From NCBI GenBank assembly GCA_011033025.1, contig WFMF01000055.1:62001-126000 (forward strand): a stretch of DNA of 64,000 nucleotides, given 5' to 3'. The notes beneath the pieces are model-generated. The model did not search any database, was not told the DNA's origin, and was given only the letters and a program-made list of their open reading frames with translations. The DNA is from Beroe forskalii. Taxonomy: Eukaryota; Ctenophora; Nuda; Beroida; Beroidae. Positions 44,480 through 57,000 of this stretch are shown one piece after another. The position numbers and the translations under genes are program-made. Positions within the stretch are counted from its first letter, which is position 1. Every line of letters begins with the position of its first letter.

Positions 44480-46600
44480 TGAATTTCTAGCTGTTAGACA
44501 AGAAATAGACAAGTTAGTGGACAAGGAAAATCAGAACAAGAAAATTCATGATAAAAAACTCAGAAGAGATGTAGAAATTGGCAAATTCTGTCCAATTGAA
44601 AAACCATGCAAAGCAAACGTAAAACTAGAAACCGTAGATTGAAACGTGCCCCTAAGAAATCTCGGATTTCCAGTAGAAAATCTCGAAGATCTCACAATCA
44701 GATGGTTCTCTCAGAATAACCTCCCCCCTCCGGTTATCAACTTATCTACTTCAAAAGTCCTCAGAGGGACATTTTGGCATATATTTAAGAAAGGACCCAA
44801 GTTTGTACCAAAATCCCCTAAGGCAGATTTTTCTGAATTTAGAGGATTATCAATTATGGAAAAATAAGTTGAGGTGGGCTTATTATCATACTTACAAACC
44901 AGAAAAGGAGGAACCAGCCAATACTACTAGTAGTTCTACACCTGTATCTGTGGAGACGCCCTTTCATAGAAAAAAACAGAAAAGACCCATCAAAACTTCC
45001 AAGAGTAAATTCATGGCCCTGTTAACAAAAAAAATCATGCCTTAGAGCTTTTTCTCCATAAGATGGACATTGCAGTCAAGGACTCGAAAGAAAAGAAAAG
45101 GAGGGGGTGATATTTCAAGCGAGGAGAAAAAGCACATAATGAAATGAAAAGATGGGACAACCCTAGTTGTAAGGCCCTATGATAAGGGGGTTGGGTTTGT
45201 AGTTGATGACCCTTTCAGAATTACAAAGGAAGAATACAATCCGAAATTCAAAATCAGCAGACCTACAAGATTGTTGAGAACAAAGAAACAGCGATCTCTG
45301 AAATTCACTCACGTATAAAAGAGTGGGCTGAAAATATAAAGATGATCTTTCTCCTACATTGATAGAGTGGCTGATAGATGAGAATGCTTCCTTTTGGGTA
45401 TACATGAACTACAAGGCACATAAACCTGAAAAACAATACCTGGAGATACATAAACCTCAGGATGATGATCCCCTTAGCCAGAGCGTCTCTCAACGATTGA
45501 GTACCACCAAGCCATTCATGGAGAAACTCCTTACAGACTGGAAGATACTCCCACTTCCTCAGAGACCTTATTGAGATATAATGCCAGTAGGAATGAAGAG
45601 GAAAAAATCCCCCAGGTGTTATTAGCTTGGGACATTGAGTCCATGTATCCAAACATAGACAATGAGGTAGGACTCCAAAGCAGAAAAACTCCTCAGAGAA
45701 CGTCCAGAAGAAGAACCATCTACAGCAAGTTTGGTGGATGCTATCAAAATAACACTAGAAGAAAACATCGAGAGTTTGATGGGTAGTAGTAAAACAGATT
45801 AGTGGTACTGCCATGGGACCCACCATGCCTGTTCTTATGCTGACATTACAGTGGACAAAACAATAGATCAAAGAGTAATGAGGAAAATCCTTGGGAAAAA
45901 TAGATCTTTGGGGGGATTTGGGGGATATTTTGTTTTGGGTGGGGTCCTCAGACCCCCTCATTTTACCTTGGCTGAATAGCCTAGCCAAAACAACTTTACC
46001 AAACATTCATTTTGAAAGTATTTAATTCCTAGATCTGAAGCTAGGTGTAAAAAACTCTGAAATTACCACAACAATGTTCAGTAAACCATCAGATAATTTA
46101 TGTTATTTCTTACCCTGCACATATGCAAAAAACATACCGTTTTGGGGGAATAAAGAATAAAGCAAACTGTTCAGATGAAAGAGTAGAACGGAGTGCTAAA
46201 AGAATATAAAGGGCACCGCTCAATAGGCAATACAGTGGAAGAAGTGATTGAAGAGGCAAAGAAGCTGGAGTTACTCTAAATCACTATTGGGTATGAATAC
46301 ACCAAAAAAAGTGATAATCAGGCCCCAAGGGGTACCGTTAATCATGAAGTTTAACCACAGGCTGCCTCCTGTCAAAATATGTGAGAAAACCTCCATTTGG
46401 CTCACACCCGAAACAACAAAGTTATTCAATAAGGATACAGTGTTTGTGTCATAAAATGGAGCAAAACATTTTTCTTTATCCAAGGAACCTTAAAAAAAAT
46501 CAAAGTAATTTATCCCATTGGAAAGGGCCCAAAAAATTGCTGGAGGTGCTTAAATGTGGAAAGGGGTACTTTTGTGAAATTTTATGATTATTTAAATAGT
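44480..46600 (+). mobile_element. Broken Penelope-like retroelement
   Basis: Successive short reading frames match the order of a Penelope-like reverse transcriptase: an N-terminal part with KFVPKSPKADFSEFRGL, a segment LVVRPYDKGVGFVVDD, then LLAWDIESMYPNIDNEV and SGTAMGPTM. In this family these correspond to the PTPK, ADKGG, DVxSLYTNIP and GTAMGT motifs. The element is interrupted many times (roughly ten or more breaks) and is a fossil. No GIY-YIG domain could be made out in its degraded 3' part. Confidence 0.75.
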
Positions 46601-47885
46601 TTCTTCATCAAAAAATAATCAAAATTTAATAAAATCCAAGATTACGTGTGACACCAAGGGGAAAAATTTTTAAAGATTATATAAAATTTTTAAAGGGTGT
46701 GTTCTATTTGGGGTATACGGAGGTTGCATGAAAATGGGTGGAGCAACCACAAAGTCACATAAAATGCGGGGAAAAAAATTTAGATAAGCCCTTTTTCTAA
46801 ATTAGCAAAACCACTAAAACTAGGACAAAAGCAATCAAAAAAGTTTACCCCCCAGTTTGGGGACACTTATCTATCAATTTAAATTTAAATTAAGGGGTCC
46901 CACCAGCACCGGAAAAGCGTTAAGGCCCATCTGGAAAAACGTGAAAAATTTTGCAAAACACCTTAAAGGGAATCACCTATGGTGGGAAAAAAAAGGCACT
47001 GTAAGTTCCCCAAATTTTTAGATTAGCACGACTTACCACGTCTTCCCCATCCTTTATTCCACTGAAAATTCCGTTTTAACATCCCCGTTACATTAATTTT
47101 TAATATATTCCTACAATTTGTATTTATTTTTTTTTGGGTTTATATTACCGTAGTTTTTAGTTAATGTTTCTGTGAATTTCATCGGGGAATAATTTATGAA
47201 GTTTTCTATTCATAATTTCTAAACTGAGTTCAAAATTTATATTCACTGTTTTGATTTTCTGTTTTTTTCCCCCTAGGAAATAAATTTGGGGAAATTTTTT
47301 TATGATTGATATTATTTGATGAATTTTCAATTCAACCCCATTATTTTTATGAATTTCAATAAAATTATTTTACAGGCAATGAATTACGAGCATCCGTTTT
47401 TATGGGAAAATTTTAAACCCAAAACCCGTCCATCTTGCTTACAGTGTCATTATAAAATTTTTTATAGTCGGTTCCCCTCCCACGGACGGCAAGATCAGCC
47501 GCATTAAACCCCGGCCCCTTCCCCTTGTTGGGGTTGAAAAATTTCTGGAAAAAAAACCCCCGCCCCAAGGGACAAATTGCCGAAAAAACTCAAAAACCCA
47601 TCATCATAAAACAACTTGATGGCGGAAAATTTTGAAAAATTAATTTTTTAATTTTTTGGGGAAAAAGGGGGGGGGCCTCCCCCGCCCCTCAGCGACAATC
47701 ATGCGGACAAAAATTTCAAAGAACTGATCTAACCTTGATGGGAAAGGGAAATTTTGAAAAAATTTGAAACTTTAATTTTTGGGAAAAAGGGCGTTGCCTC
47801 CCCCCCTCAGGTAAATAATTGGGCAAAACCCAAAATTTTATTCATCATAATAAACAATGGGAAAAAATTTTAAAAAATTTAAATT
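46600..47885. other. Homopolymer-laden stretch, probably poor sequence quality
   Basis: Runs such as GGGGGGGGG, AAAAAAAA, CCCCC and TTTTTT are unusually dense (for example 46960-47010, 47560-47800), unlike flanking DNA. Nothing is callable. It may be the 3' part of the Penelope-like element plus the 5' flank of the next gene. Confidence 0.5.
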
Positions 47886-47889
47886 TTAG

Positions 47890-48222
47890 CTTGTTCAAAG
47901 CTCCAGTAATGGAAGCTATTGCTAAATATGATTTTACTGCAACACAAGCCGATGAGCTGTCTTTTGTCAAAGGAGATCTTATCAAGGTATACCAAACGAG
48001 TCTTGAAATTAATACAATCATACATTTAATCAATGTCATGAATAAGTAGGTGGCATCTTTATATTGATGAGTAAAAAGGCTATTCTGATGATACCATTTT
48101 TGCAATCATAGTCTTATTTTCAGGTTCTTGACATGAAGGCAGATCAGAACTGGTACACTGCAGAGAAGAGGGGAGAAGAAGGGCTCGTTCCCAAGCCCTA
48201 CATTGACCTTCAAACCCCATGA
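47890..48222 (+). CDS. GRB2-type N-terminal SH3 (two exons only)
   Basis: The exon 47890-47986 has ATG at 47909 and reads MEAIAKYDFTATQADELSFV then KGDLIK. The exon 48124-48222 reads VLDMKADQNWYTAEKRGEEG then LVPKPYIDLQTP and TGA. These match the N-terminal SH3 of GRB2 (MEAIAKYDF...DELSF...DQNWYKAE...PKNYI), and the intron sits where GRB2 has one. The SH3 ligand-binding residues (Y7, the acidic RT loop, W36, P49, Y52 equivalents) are present. The in-frame TGA lies directly before a strong GTAAGT. With one C fewer in the preceding CCCC the frame would run into the donor. No SH2 or second SH3 exon follows before 51010. It may be a truncated gene, a pseudogene, or part of a longer gene with distant exons. 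Confidence 0.7.
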
Positions 48223-51009
48223 GTAAGTGAATGATAACAAAGCTCTAGATTAAAATGCTTTTACAGGTTGCCCATTGAGGTGGTTTTCATCACTAAGATT
48301 CTTGAGCACAATTAAATGGAGAATTATGATAATAGTGGTCTCACGAGGTTTTGAATTGGATGAGAGGGATTTAGGTGGAACTATCATAATATCATGATAA
48401 ATGATTATTAACAATGTGAGTTAGTTTATGCAATCATTGGAGGAATTGAATTGAAGGAAGTGCTTTCCACATGCCACCACTTTGGCAATGGACAGCACTT
48501 TTGGCCCCATTTTCCACACCCACTCTGCTCCACGAAATTAAACAGCCTTCTGCGATCTGCAAGCAGGCTATTATATATCGTATGTGTATGATTACATTGT
48601 ATAGGAAAAGTTGTGCTTATAAATTTGCATTATTACGGACAAAACAAGAATTCTGCGGCCTCTCCCATCTCTCCATAACGAAATGCACACCTTATCAATG
48701 ATATTTCCATCAAAAGCGAAAGGGAGTTGAAAAACAGTCCAACATTCCAAAAATTCCAATTCGTCCAATTTGAAGTTCCATTGTTTATCATGCATTATTA
48801 TTAGCATCTTATGCATTTATAAGTTCACTTCCCTGCGTTTCTCGTTTAATCATGACTACATAATAAGAGCCAAAAACTAGTGAAGCGATCTGAATCAGTC
48901 TGAATTATTGCATAAGTACTGCAGGCCCAGGCAAACAAAATTACGGTTAATTAAGTACACCACCAAAGCAATTGCAAAGTTGGTCAAGTTCCCCCGGCCC
49001 CCATGGGTTTGGATGTGGTCACTCCAAACCGAGCCTCTATTCCATGTCCTCGTAGTCATATCCAACCTCATGGCGGTTTCTTACTGTTTTGGTGGTGATA
49101 TCTTGACATATATATGCAGTTGGAACCCATGTTACTCGCCTTATCGCAATCTGAAGACAAGTAACATGCTCTAACGTAGTTCAACCCTTATTATGCAGTT
49201 TAAACCCACCTTACTGAATGTTGGTAGTAATACGTATTCACGTATTAATTGAGACAACTAATCCCGGAGTGTCCCAGGCAAGTGATGATATAACGGAGCT
49301 GGAAGTGGGTAAATGAAAATGTAACGGATGACTGACCATTTTGTGGTGACGTGCAACCATTTAATATCCACTCGGAAGAAATAGGCGGTCGCAATGACGT
49401 TATTTACATTGTTGAAAATAGCCGCCAACTTTTCGCGTGTGGGGTATAGCAGTGTGGATAAAGGTAGTATACACACAACATTTACTTTCAACGCGATCTC
49501 TTAAGCCCTTCCTCCACGTCTTTTTGTAAAACGAAAAAACGATTTTTGGGAGAGGGAATAATCATAGCATGCCCAGAATTATCACATTTACAGGGTGTTT
49601 CGAGTCTCGTGTCTAAAAAGTAAATCTTTATTGCTGAGTTGATAGTGGAGCAAATGTTTTACTATTGTTTTTTAAGTCTCAAGAAGTGTCCCTCATTTGA
49701 TTTTCCGATGTTTTTGGAAATCGGACCACAGAAATTGTCAAAATTTTTTGAGAGAATTACCAAAAAAGAGGTTAATCACAAAATTCCTTGAATTGATTAC
49801 ATGAAAAGTTGCCATGTTGCAAATTCCCATTTCTCTGTTTCTTTAGCAAGAGTCTTAGTCACTGAAAAAATGCGAAATAACCCAGATTGTAAATATCAAG
49901 ACTGCAATAGATAGTCAATGACGGCATATCTGGATATGAATGGTGGATCAAACGATCAATTTCCTCTGATTCAATTATTATGTTCACTGTGAGCAATGGC
50001 GAAGACTTTCAATATTCTCAAAACTATGTCAGATTCCATTTTTCAACCACTAAATAAATAGTTGGAAACAGTTTTGGTTACAATTTTCTGATTTCACAGG
50101 ATCGGCTAGTGTTCTTTGTCCAATGAAATGAAGTTTGAAAGATCCCTAGCAGACCAAGCTGATTCAAACTATCACTTCTCTCATAATTTGCCAACAATTT
50201 GTATTGCATGCTTGTCCAATGACTATATTTGTCAATGTCTTGCACTAAAAACACAGAAAAGTGGTAATCAGCAATTTAAATACATATTATTTACTCGATT
50301 CTTGAAAAATAATGATCGACCTCATTTTTGGTTATTTTTGCAGTAAATATTGACAATTTTCGTGGCTTGATTTGGTAAAGCCCAAATTATTTGAAATTCA
50401 ATGTAATTTTCCCGAAACATTGGAAAATCAAATGAGGACCCTTCTTGACACTTACAAAACGAAAATCAAACATTTTCTCCTCTATAAACTCAGCAATAAA
50501 AATTTACTTTTTAGACACGAGACTCGAAACACCCTGTAATAAAGTCTTCTAAGATTGTAATGCTGCTAATCACCAAACTTTGATTTATCAAAATCTCTAA
50601 TTAAATTAGTAAATTGATTATTTCACCATTATTCTTACAAGTAGACCAATGAAACAGAGGCGTAGCAAAAATACTAGAATAGTGGAACAATAATGCCGAG
50701 AATTGGTTCGAAAAGCTGCTACCCTGTATCTACTAAAAGATTTGTTTCGTATTTAGAATACCAAGTGCTGTTGAATAGTCGTAATTTTACACCATTGTGG
50801 TTTCGGATGATGATTTCATTCAACGTTAGATCTCAAGAACAAGTTGTGATACCGACGTTTTTCCTTAACTCCTAATCAAACTGTGTTGAATAAGGAAGCT
50901 TGATTTTTGTGGCTGCAAAGTTTCAAGTCTGATGACAACTGAATTGACAAATTGTTTATAAACTTCAATGGATACTGAAATTTTGAAATGAAAACACAGT
51001 TTATAGCTA
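48223..51009. other. Intergenic region with one MITE
   Basis: Apart from the TA-flanked element at 49591-50536 I see no gene. A search for SH2 motifs that would continue the GRB2-like gene (WFFGKI, FLVRESE) found none. Confidence 0.5.
49591..50536. mobile_element. 946-bp non-autonomous TIR element with TA target site
   Basis: The ends are CAGGGTGTTTCGAGTCTCGT (then GTCTAAAAAGTAAAT) in inverted orientation, flanked by TA at 49589-49590 and 50537-50538. The arms stay similar for about 130 bp. TA duplication and a CAGGGTG start fit the Tc1/mariner superfamily. There is no transposase frame. Confidence 0.75.
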
Positions 51010-54000
51010 TCAACGATCAATATGTAGAAAATATGTAGTACCAGCATCATTCGTATCATGTTCTGCATTACTTCCATCCCATTCACTAAGATGTCTCTTT
51101 CCCACAAAGGAAACCTCTGCATAAGTACTCTCATCAGTTTTCTCAAATTCATCATTATTGATAGTCTCCAAATCCCCTGTTGTCTGATTCTCTCTGTTCT
51201 CCATGACCATGATATCAGCATATGTTTCCTCCTCACTCTCTTGTGTAGATGCTCTTATTAAGGGCATCCCCCCTTTACTTTGCCGGGTGCCACATTTCTT
51301 GATGTTAGGTTTGTTTAGACGTGAGTATGTGGAACTATCATCGTCGTCTGGGAAAGCATGGACATCATTCAGTGTTGCATAAGCCAAACTATTATCTGGC
51401 TTGTTGCTTTCATTCAGTGTTGCATAAGCCAAACTGTTATCTGGCTTGTTGCTTTCATTCAGTGTTGCATAAGCCAAACTGTTATCTGGCTTGTTGCTTT
51501 CATTTAGTGTTGCATAAGCCAAACTGCTGTGGGGCTTGTCGATTTCATTCAGTGTTGCATAAGCCAAACTGCTTTCAGGTTTCTTTTCGGTGCTGACAAT
51601 TTTCAGTGAACTCAAAGGTTTGGTGCTTTGAGGTAATTTTGGATGACTTTCATCTTTGAGCGGTGGATATTTACTTCTCACAATGGCTAAGTGGACATTT
51701 TTGGCTGAATTTGATTCAACATATCTCTCACTGAATCCTGTACGATTTTGTGAATCTACTTCATGTTTCTCTTCTTTATTCCTCTTTCTCATCAGATAAA
51801 GAGATATGAAGATTCCAATGATTAAAAAACCTGCTGCTCCTGCTATTGATACTGTTACAATCAGTTTATTTTCCTTGTTTTCACAATTGTGTTCAGCCTT
51901 CATGGCCTTGTCATGGCACTGTAATAGTAGCTATTTGACTAAAATAGCTATTTTGGCTGAAGTCATATTACCATGGCCGAAGTTTGTTCCAAAGAAATTA
52001 CGTAATTCCAAATCGGTCAAAACCGCCTGATTTGGGTTTTTAACTTCTGTGTTAAATTACTAACACCTGCCTTCCCTAGAATCTTGTCGGTGTGATAATT
52101 CAGCAGAGCGACGCTAGTGGTAGAGTGAAACGAGGGCGCTGTGCTGACGTGTCAATACGGAGAGCTCATGCGACTGCGATTGGACCACGACTCGAGACTC
52201 GACTACGCGCGCGTCTTATCAGTGGGGAACGACATTGTGTAAGACTGACGTTATTACAAACGTGGGACTAATTAAGCCCTTTAAATATTTGGAGTTAAGA
52301 TTAAGATTACACTTCTTACACTCTTGATTTGGAATCTTTCACAGACTTTCGCAAACAATCTTTATATTGCGTTTTTATAAGAACGTTATATCTGACCGAA
52401 ATACTTTTGTCAGTTTTCAACCTAATTACTTTGGTTAATCTCTCTTTTATTGGTTCGAATACTCGTATCAAATCTGATTCAGAAATTCCGCGAATACCCG
52501 CCTTATTTCAATTGGAGCCTGAATCAAATAACCCGTCCTGGCTGACCAGACCGCGTTATTAGCCCAAATAAAAACCTATTTGGATTCTGCTGGCGAAGCC
52601 AGTGATGAAATCAAACGGGAGATCTTAAAATTGATCTCTCCTCAACCAGCTTCAACAGCACATAACAGTAGCTTGATTGAAGGCCTCAATAACTTGAGGT
52701 TGGTGAACCCAAAATTTCCAAAATTTGAAAAAGGTGACAGTTTCACTCGATACTGCGACAAATTCCAAGAGTATGTGTTACTTACCAACCAGACTCATCC
52801 GAATTTGTACCTGTATTTTCTACAAAACGTAGATGATGAAACTTACGCCAAGTTAAAATTGGTCCATCTAACTGACGCTCAAAAACCTGATGCGGACAGC
52901 TTCTGCCAAGCCTATAAACAGGCTATTTATGGCGAGCAAGTCATTCAGTTAGTCAATGGAGTTAGAGATTGCCTACAACAAGAGCAAGACTCTATTGCTG
53001 ACTACGCTTATAAACTAAGCGAAAAGGCCAGCATTGCCTACACTGATCCTTTGATGGCCGAGCAAGACTGCTTGATGACATTTTTGCGTGGTATCAAAAA
53101 TGTCAACATCAAACGGAAGTTAAATGAATGCCAAACCTTAAATAACTTTAAGGATGCAGTCACTTATGCTAAGCAACTAGAACTAGTTGAAAAACGGTTT
53201 GAAAGTCATGACAATTACCTGTCGACTAAACCCATTTTAAAGGAATCTACGTCATCCTTTAATCAAAGTTCAAACACTGCTGGTGATCGGGAGCATAACC
53301 GCCGTCCCTCTTCACCTCGTCGTCATTCTAGAGATAGGTCTGAAACCCCATATTACAATGGGCATAATTCTAACTATCGTTCTAGAGAGAGATCTGAGTC
53401 ACCATATAACAATGGTAGACACTTGAGATCCGATAGACATCAATCTCCAATTACATGGAGAAATGATTCTCAGAGAAATCGTTCTGGACATTTTCGTGAA
53501 TCACGGAAATGTTACACGTGCAACAAAGTTGGGCATATCAGCTCAAATTGTTGGCACAACCCCCAGAGCGCAAATTTTCGACCATCTCATTACAGAGATC
53601 AAGGTAGAATTGGAAATACTTTCAATGACTACCAGCATTTAAACTAAAAAGTGGTTGTAGACGTTCCAAAAACAAAAATAACATTTTGTATAGCCCTAAT
53701 AGTTTGCAACCAGATCCTAATTCATTGAGCAATCAAGTTATCTTAAACGGGTATTGCCACAGTAGATCCACTAATATCTTATTGGACACTGGTGCATCTG
53801 TTTCCTTAGTTTCCGTTAGATTGGTCGATATTCTAAATCTAAACGATAGAATTCAACCAACTAAAACGCTCATTACAGGGCTAGGAAACAAAATCATACC
53901 CATGAGAGGTCAAATAACTTTGCCTCTTGTCATAGGAAAAATGAAGGAACATCACACCTTCATCGTAACTGATAACATAGATTGCGAATTTTTGATGGGC

Positions 54001-57000
54001 ATGGACCTCATTAAGAAGTTCAAAATGTGTATTAACGTAGCTGACAAAACCGTCATGTTACCTAACAAAAACGTCGTTCCAATTATCAACAGGCCGATTG
54101 TCATTCAAAACCGAATGAAAATCCGTTGTAGCAAAACAGTTACAATTCCTGGGAAAACAGCACTATATTTGAGTGGGAAAATTCCCCTGAGGAATATCAA
54201 AAATGATTATGAAGGCCTCATTGAGCCTTATTACAAGTTAACTAATAACTTAGGACTTGTCATAACTGGTTCATTGTCATATTCAAAACTGAATATAGTA
54301 CCAGTACACTGTATTAATCCCTTTCCTTGGGACATTACCGTCCACAAGAATCAACTGATTGCCTTTATTGAGCCTTATGAAAAACTTCATAACCTCGAGA
54401 AAGTGCATAAAGTTACGAGCTCTACTCATCATAACGATGCATATTACGATGCATCTATTGATATTCCCCGACTAACTTCGGCGGAGCCTGTAGAAGTAAC
54501 TCGTGAGAAGGGAAGATGGAAAAATCCCAATGAGCTCATCCGACAACTACGGATTGATGACATTGAGATTTCTGATTCCAGCAAATCTAAACTGAAGGCT
54601 TTGATTAGAGAATATAGTCATTGCTTTTCACGTGATAGATTTGACTTGGGAACTGCGTCATTCTATGAGGCACGATTACATCTAAAACCAGATTATCGTC
54701 CCAAATGGATTCCAAGTCGTGATCCCTCGAATAAAGTCGAGCGATACATGGATTTTGAAATCGAAAATCTAGAAAAATCCGGCCAAATCGAATATTGTCC
54801 ATATAGTTTATGGAACAATATAGTTTTTGCTGTGGAAAAAGGCAACCCGAACATCAAAACCGATGTTAAGAACTCTGTAGATAACACTACAGGAAGTTCT
54901 ATGAGGTTTGTAGTGGACGCTAGGTCCATTAACTCGGAAATAATCCGAGATCACCACAGTTTGCCAAAAATTAATACCATTTTCGACAAAGTCACGGACT
55001 GCAAATTCTGGTCGAGTTTTGACCTGACTTCCAGCTTCACACAGGTCGGCCTTGAACAGAAAAGTCGCAGCATAACAGCCTTCACTTACAAGGGACGACA
55101 GTATCAGTGGAAGAAGATGATCCAGGGAGCATGCAACTCATCTTCCGAATTTAGCAGAATGATAGGTCAGTTGTTTTCTAAAGTACCCTTTAATAACTTA
55201 TTGTGTTACATTGATGACATACTGATGTCCTCTAATACAGAGGAAGAGCACTTGAAACGGTTGAGATTTATCCTTCAAAGACTTGAATGGGGAAATCTTA
55301 AACTGGGCACAAAGAAAACTCATTTGTTTGCTAAATCAGTGCTATTCTGCGGCTTTAGACTGTCGTCTAAAGGCCTCGAAATTGATGCGAATAAAAAGAA
55401 GGCCATTACCGACCTTCCTTCGCCTAAAAATGTCAAACAAGTGCAGAAATTCCTGGGTATGATTAACTATAACAGGAATTTCATTCCCCAATTTGCTGCC
55501 AAGGCATCTCCTCTCTATAACTTGCTGAGGAAAGATGTCAAATTTAATTGGGATGAGTCGTGTGAAGAAAGCTTCAATAACTTGAAGAGTGCTCTCACTA
55601 CTGCTCCAATACTGGGGTTTGTGGATTACGACGATAAGTATGAGTCCCTAGAGGTCGTCTGTGATAGTAGCAGACTTGGTCATGGAGCAATATTGACTCA
55701 GTTTGATGGCAAACAGCGACGAATAATTTCTTATTTCAGTCAAAGTGTGCCCAAACACCACCAAAAACTTGGTGCTACTAAGCTAGAGACTTTAGGTCTA
55801 CTGGCAGCCTTGAAACACTGGCGTGTATATCTGCACGCTACGAAATTTAAGGTTTTCACAGACTGCAAAGCCCTTTTGAATATAGAAACCATATTCAATA
55901 AGGAGGGCAGTTACATGCAGCGTCGAGTCAGTGAATTAGCTGGTTATAATTTCACGATTCACCATGTATCCGGTGATTCGGAAGAAATTAAAATAGCTGA
56001 TTATTTAAGTAGATACGGACCTTTTAAAACTAAAATGAAGTCCATTTCTACGCAAACTGGCGACCACTTGGATTCTAAACCTGGCAAATTACCTTGTCAG
56101 AAAAAATCCAAGAAAAAAGTGAATTATGTTACGTCTGCTGATGACTCTGCAGATGACTCTGTCTCAAAAAACTCTGATACCGAATCCGACGTCGGAATAA
56201 CCTCCGATGAAGAATTTGATGTCACTAGTTTGCAGAGAATTTTAGTGCAATACAGCACTGAATCACCTCTTAAAACCCCTATTACAAGGGATAGAATAAA
56301 GGATGAATATCAAAACGATAAAATCCTACTAGAGGTAATCGAATGGGTCAAAAATGGCAAGTGTCCAGAGAAATTACATTCTCGTAATTGCCATGAAGAA
56401 CTCTATCACTACTGGAAAAACTTTCAGTTTCTGTCGTATAAAAATGACATTCTCTACATTACTCGTAGAAATGAGGAAGACAAATCACAATCAATTAAAG
56501 TGATTGTTTTGCCATACACTCTTATTCAATGTGTCTTGTATAACTACCATGATACACTGTCTAATTGTCACTCAGGTACTGAAAACTCTCTATCTCAGTG
56601 TCAAAAAACTTACTACTTCTATAAAATGAAGAAAGAGTTTAAACTCTGGATAGAGGCTTGCGAAACATGCTGTAAAACTAAGCCACCACAGGCTTACGGT
56701 AAAGCAGCCATGAAGCCCATTATCTACAGTCATTTCAATCAAGGTATCTGCATAGATCACCTCGAAGTGTCTAAGACTCCGAATACACGGAAAACTGTAG
56801 CGCTACTTGTCATTACCGACATGTTTACTTCGTACCTTGCTTGCATACCAGTGCGCAGTATGACTACTGAAGCAACAATTAAAGCTATTGTTGAGCATTG
56901 GATTCTTAGATTTGGAGTTCCACGTGCTATTCATCACGATTTAGCGCAGAATTTCACAAGTAAACTGTTTACTACAGTTTTAAAACTGTTTGGTATTGAG

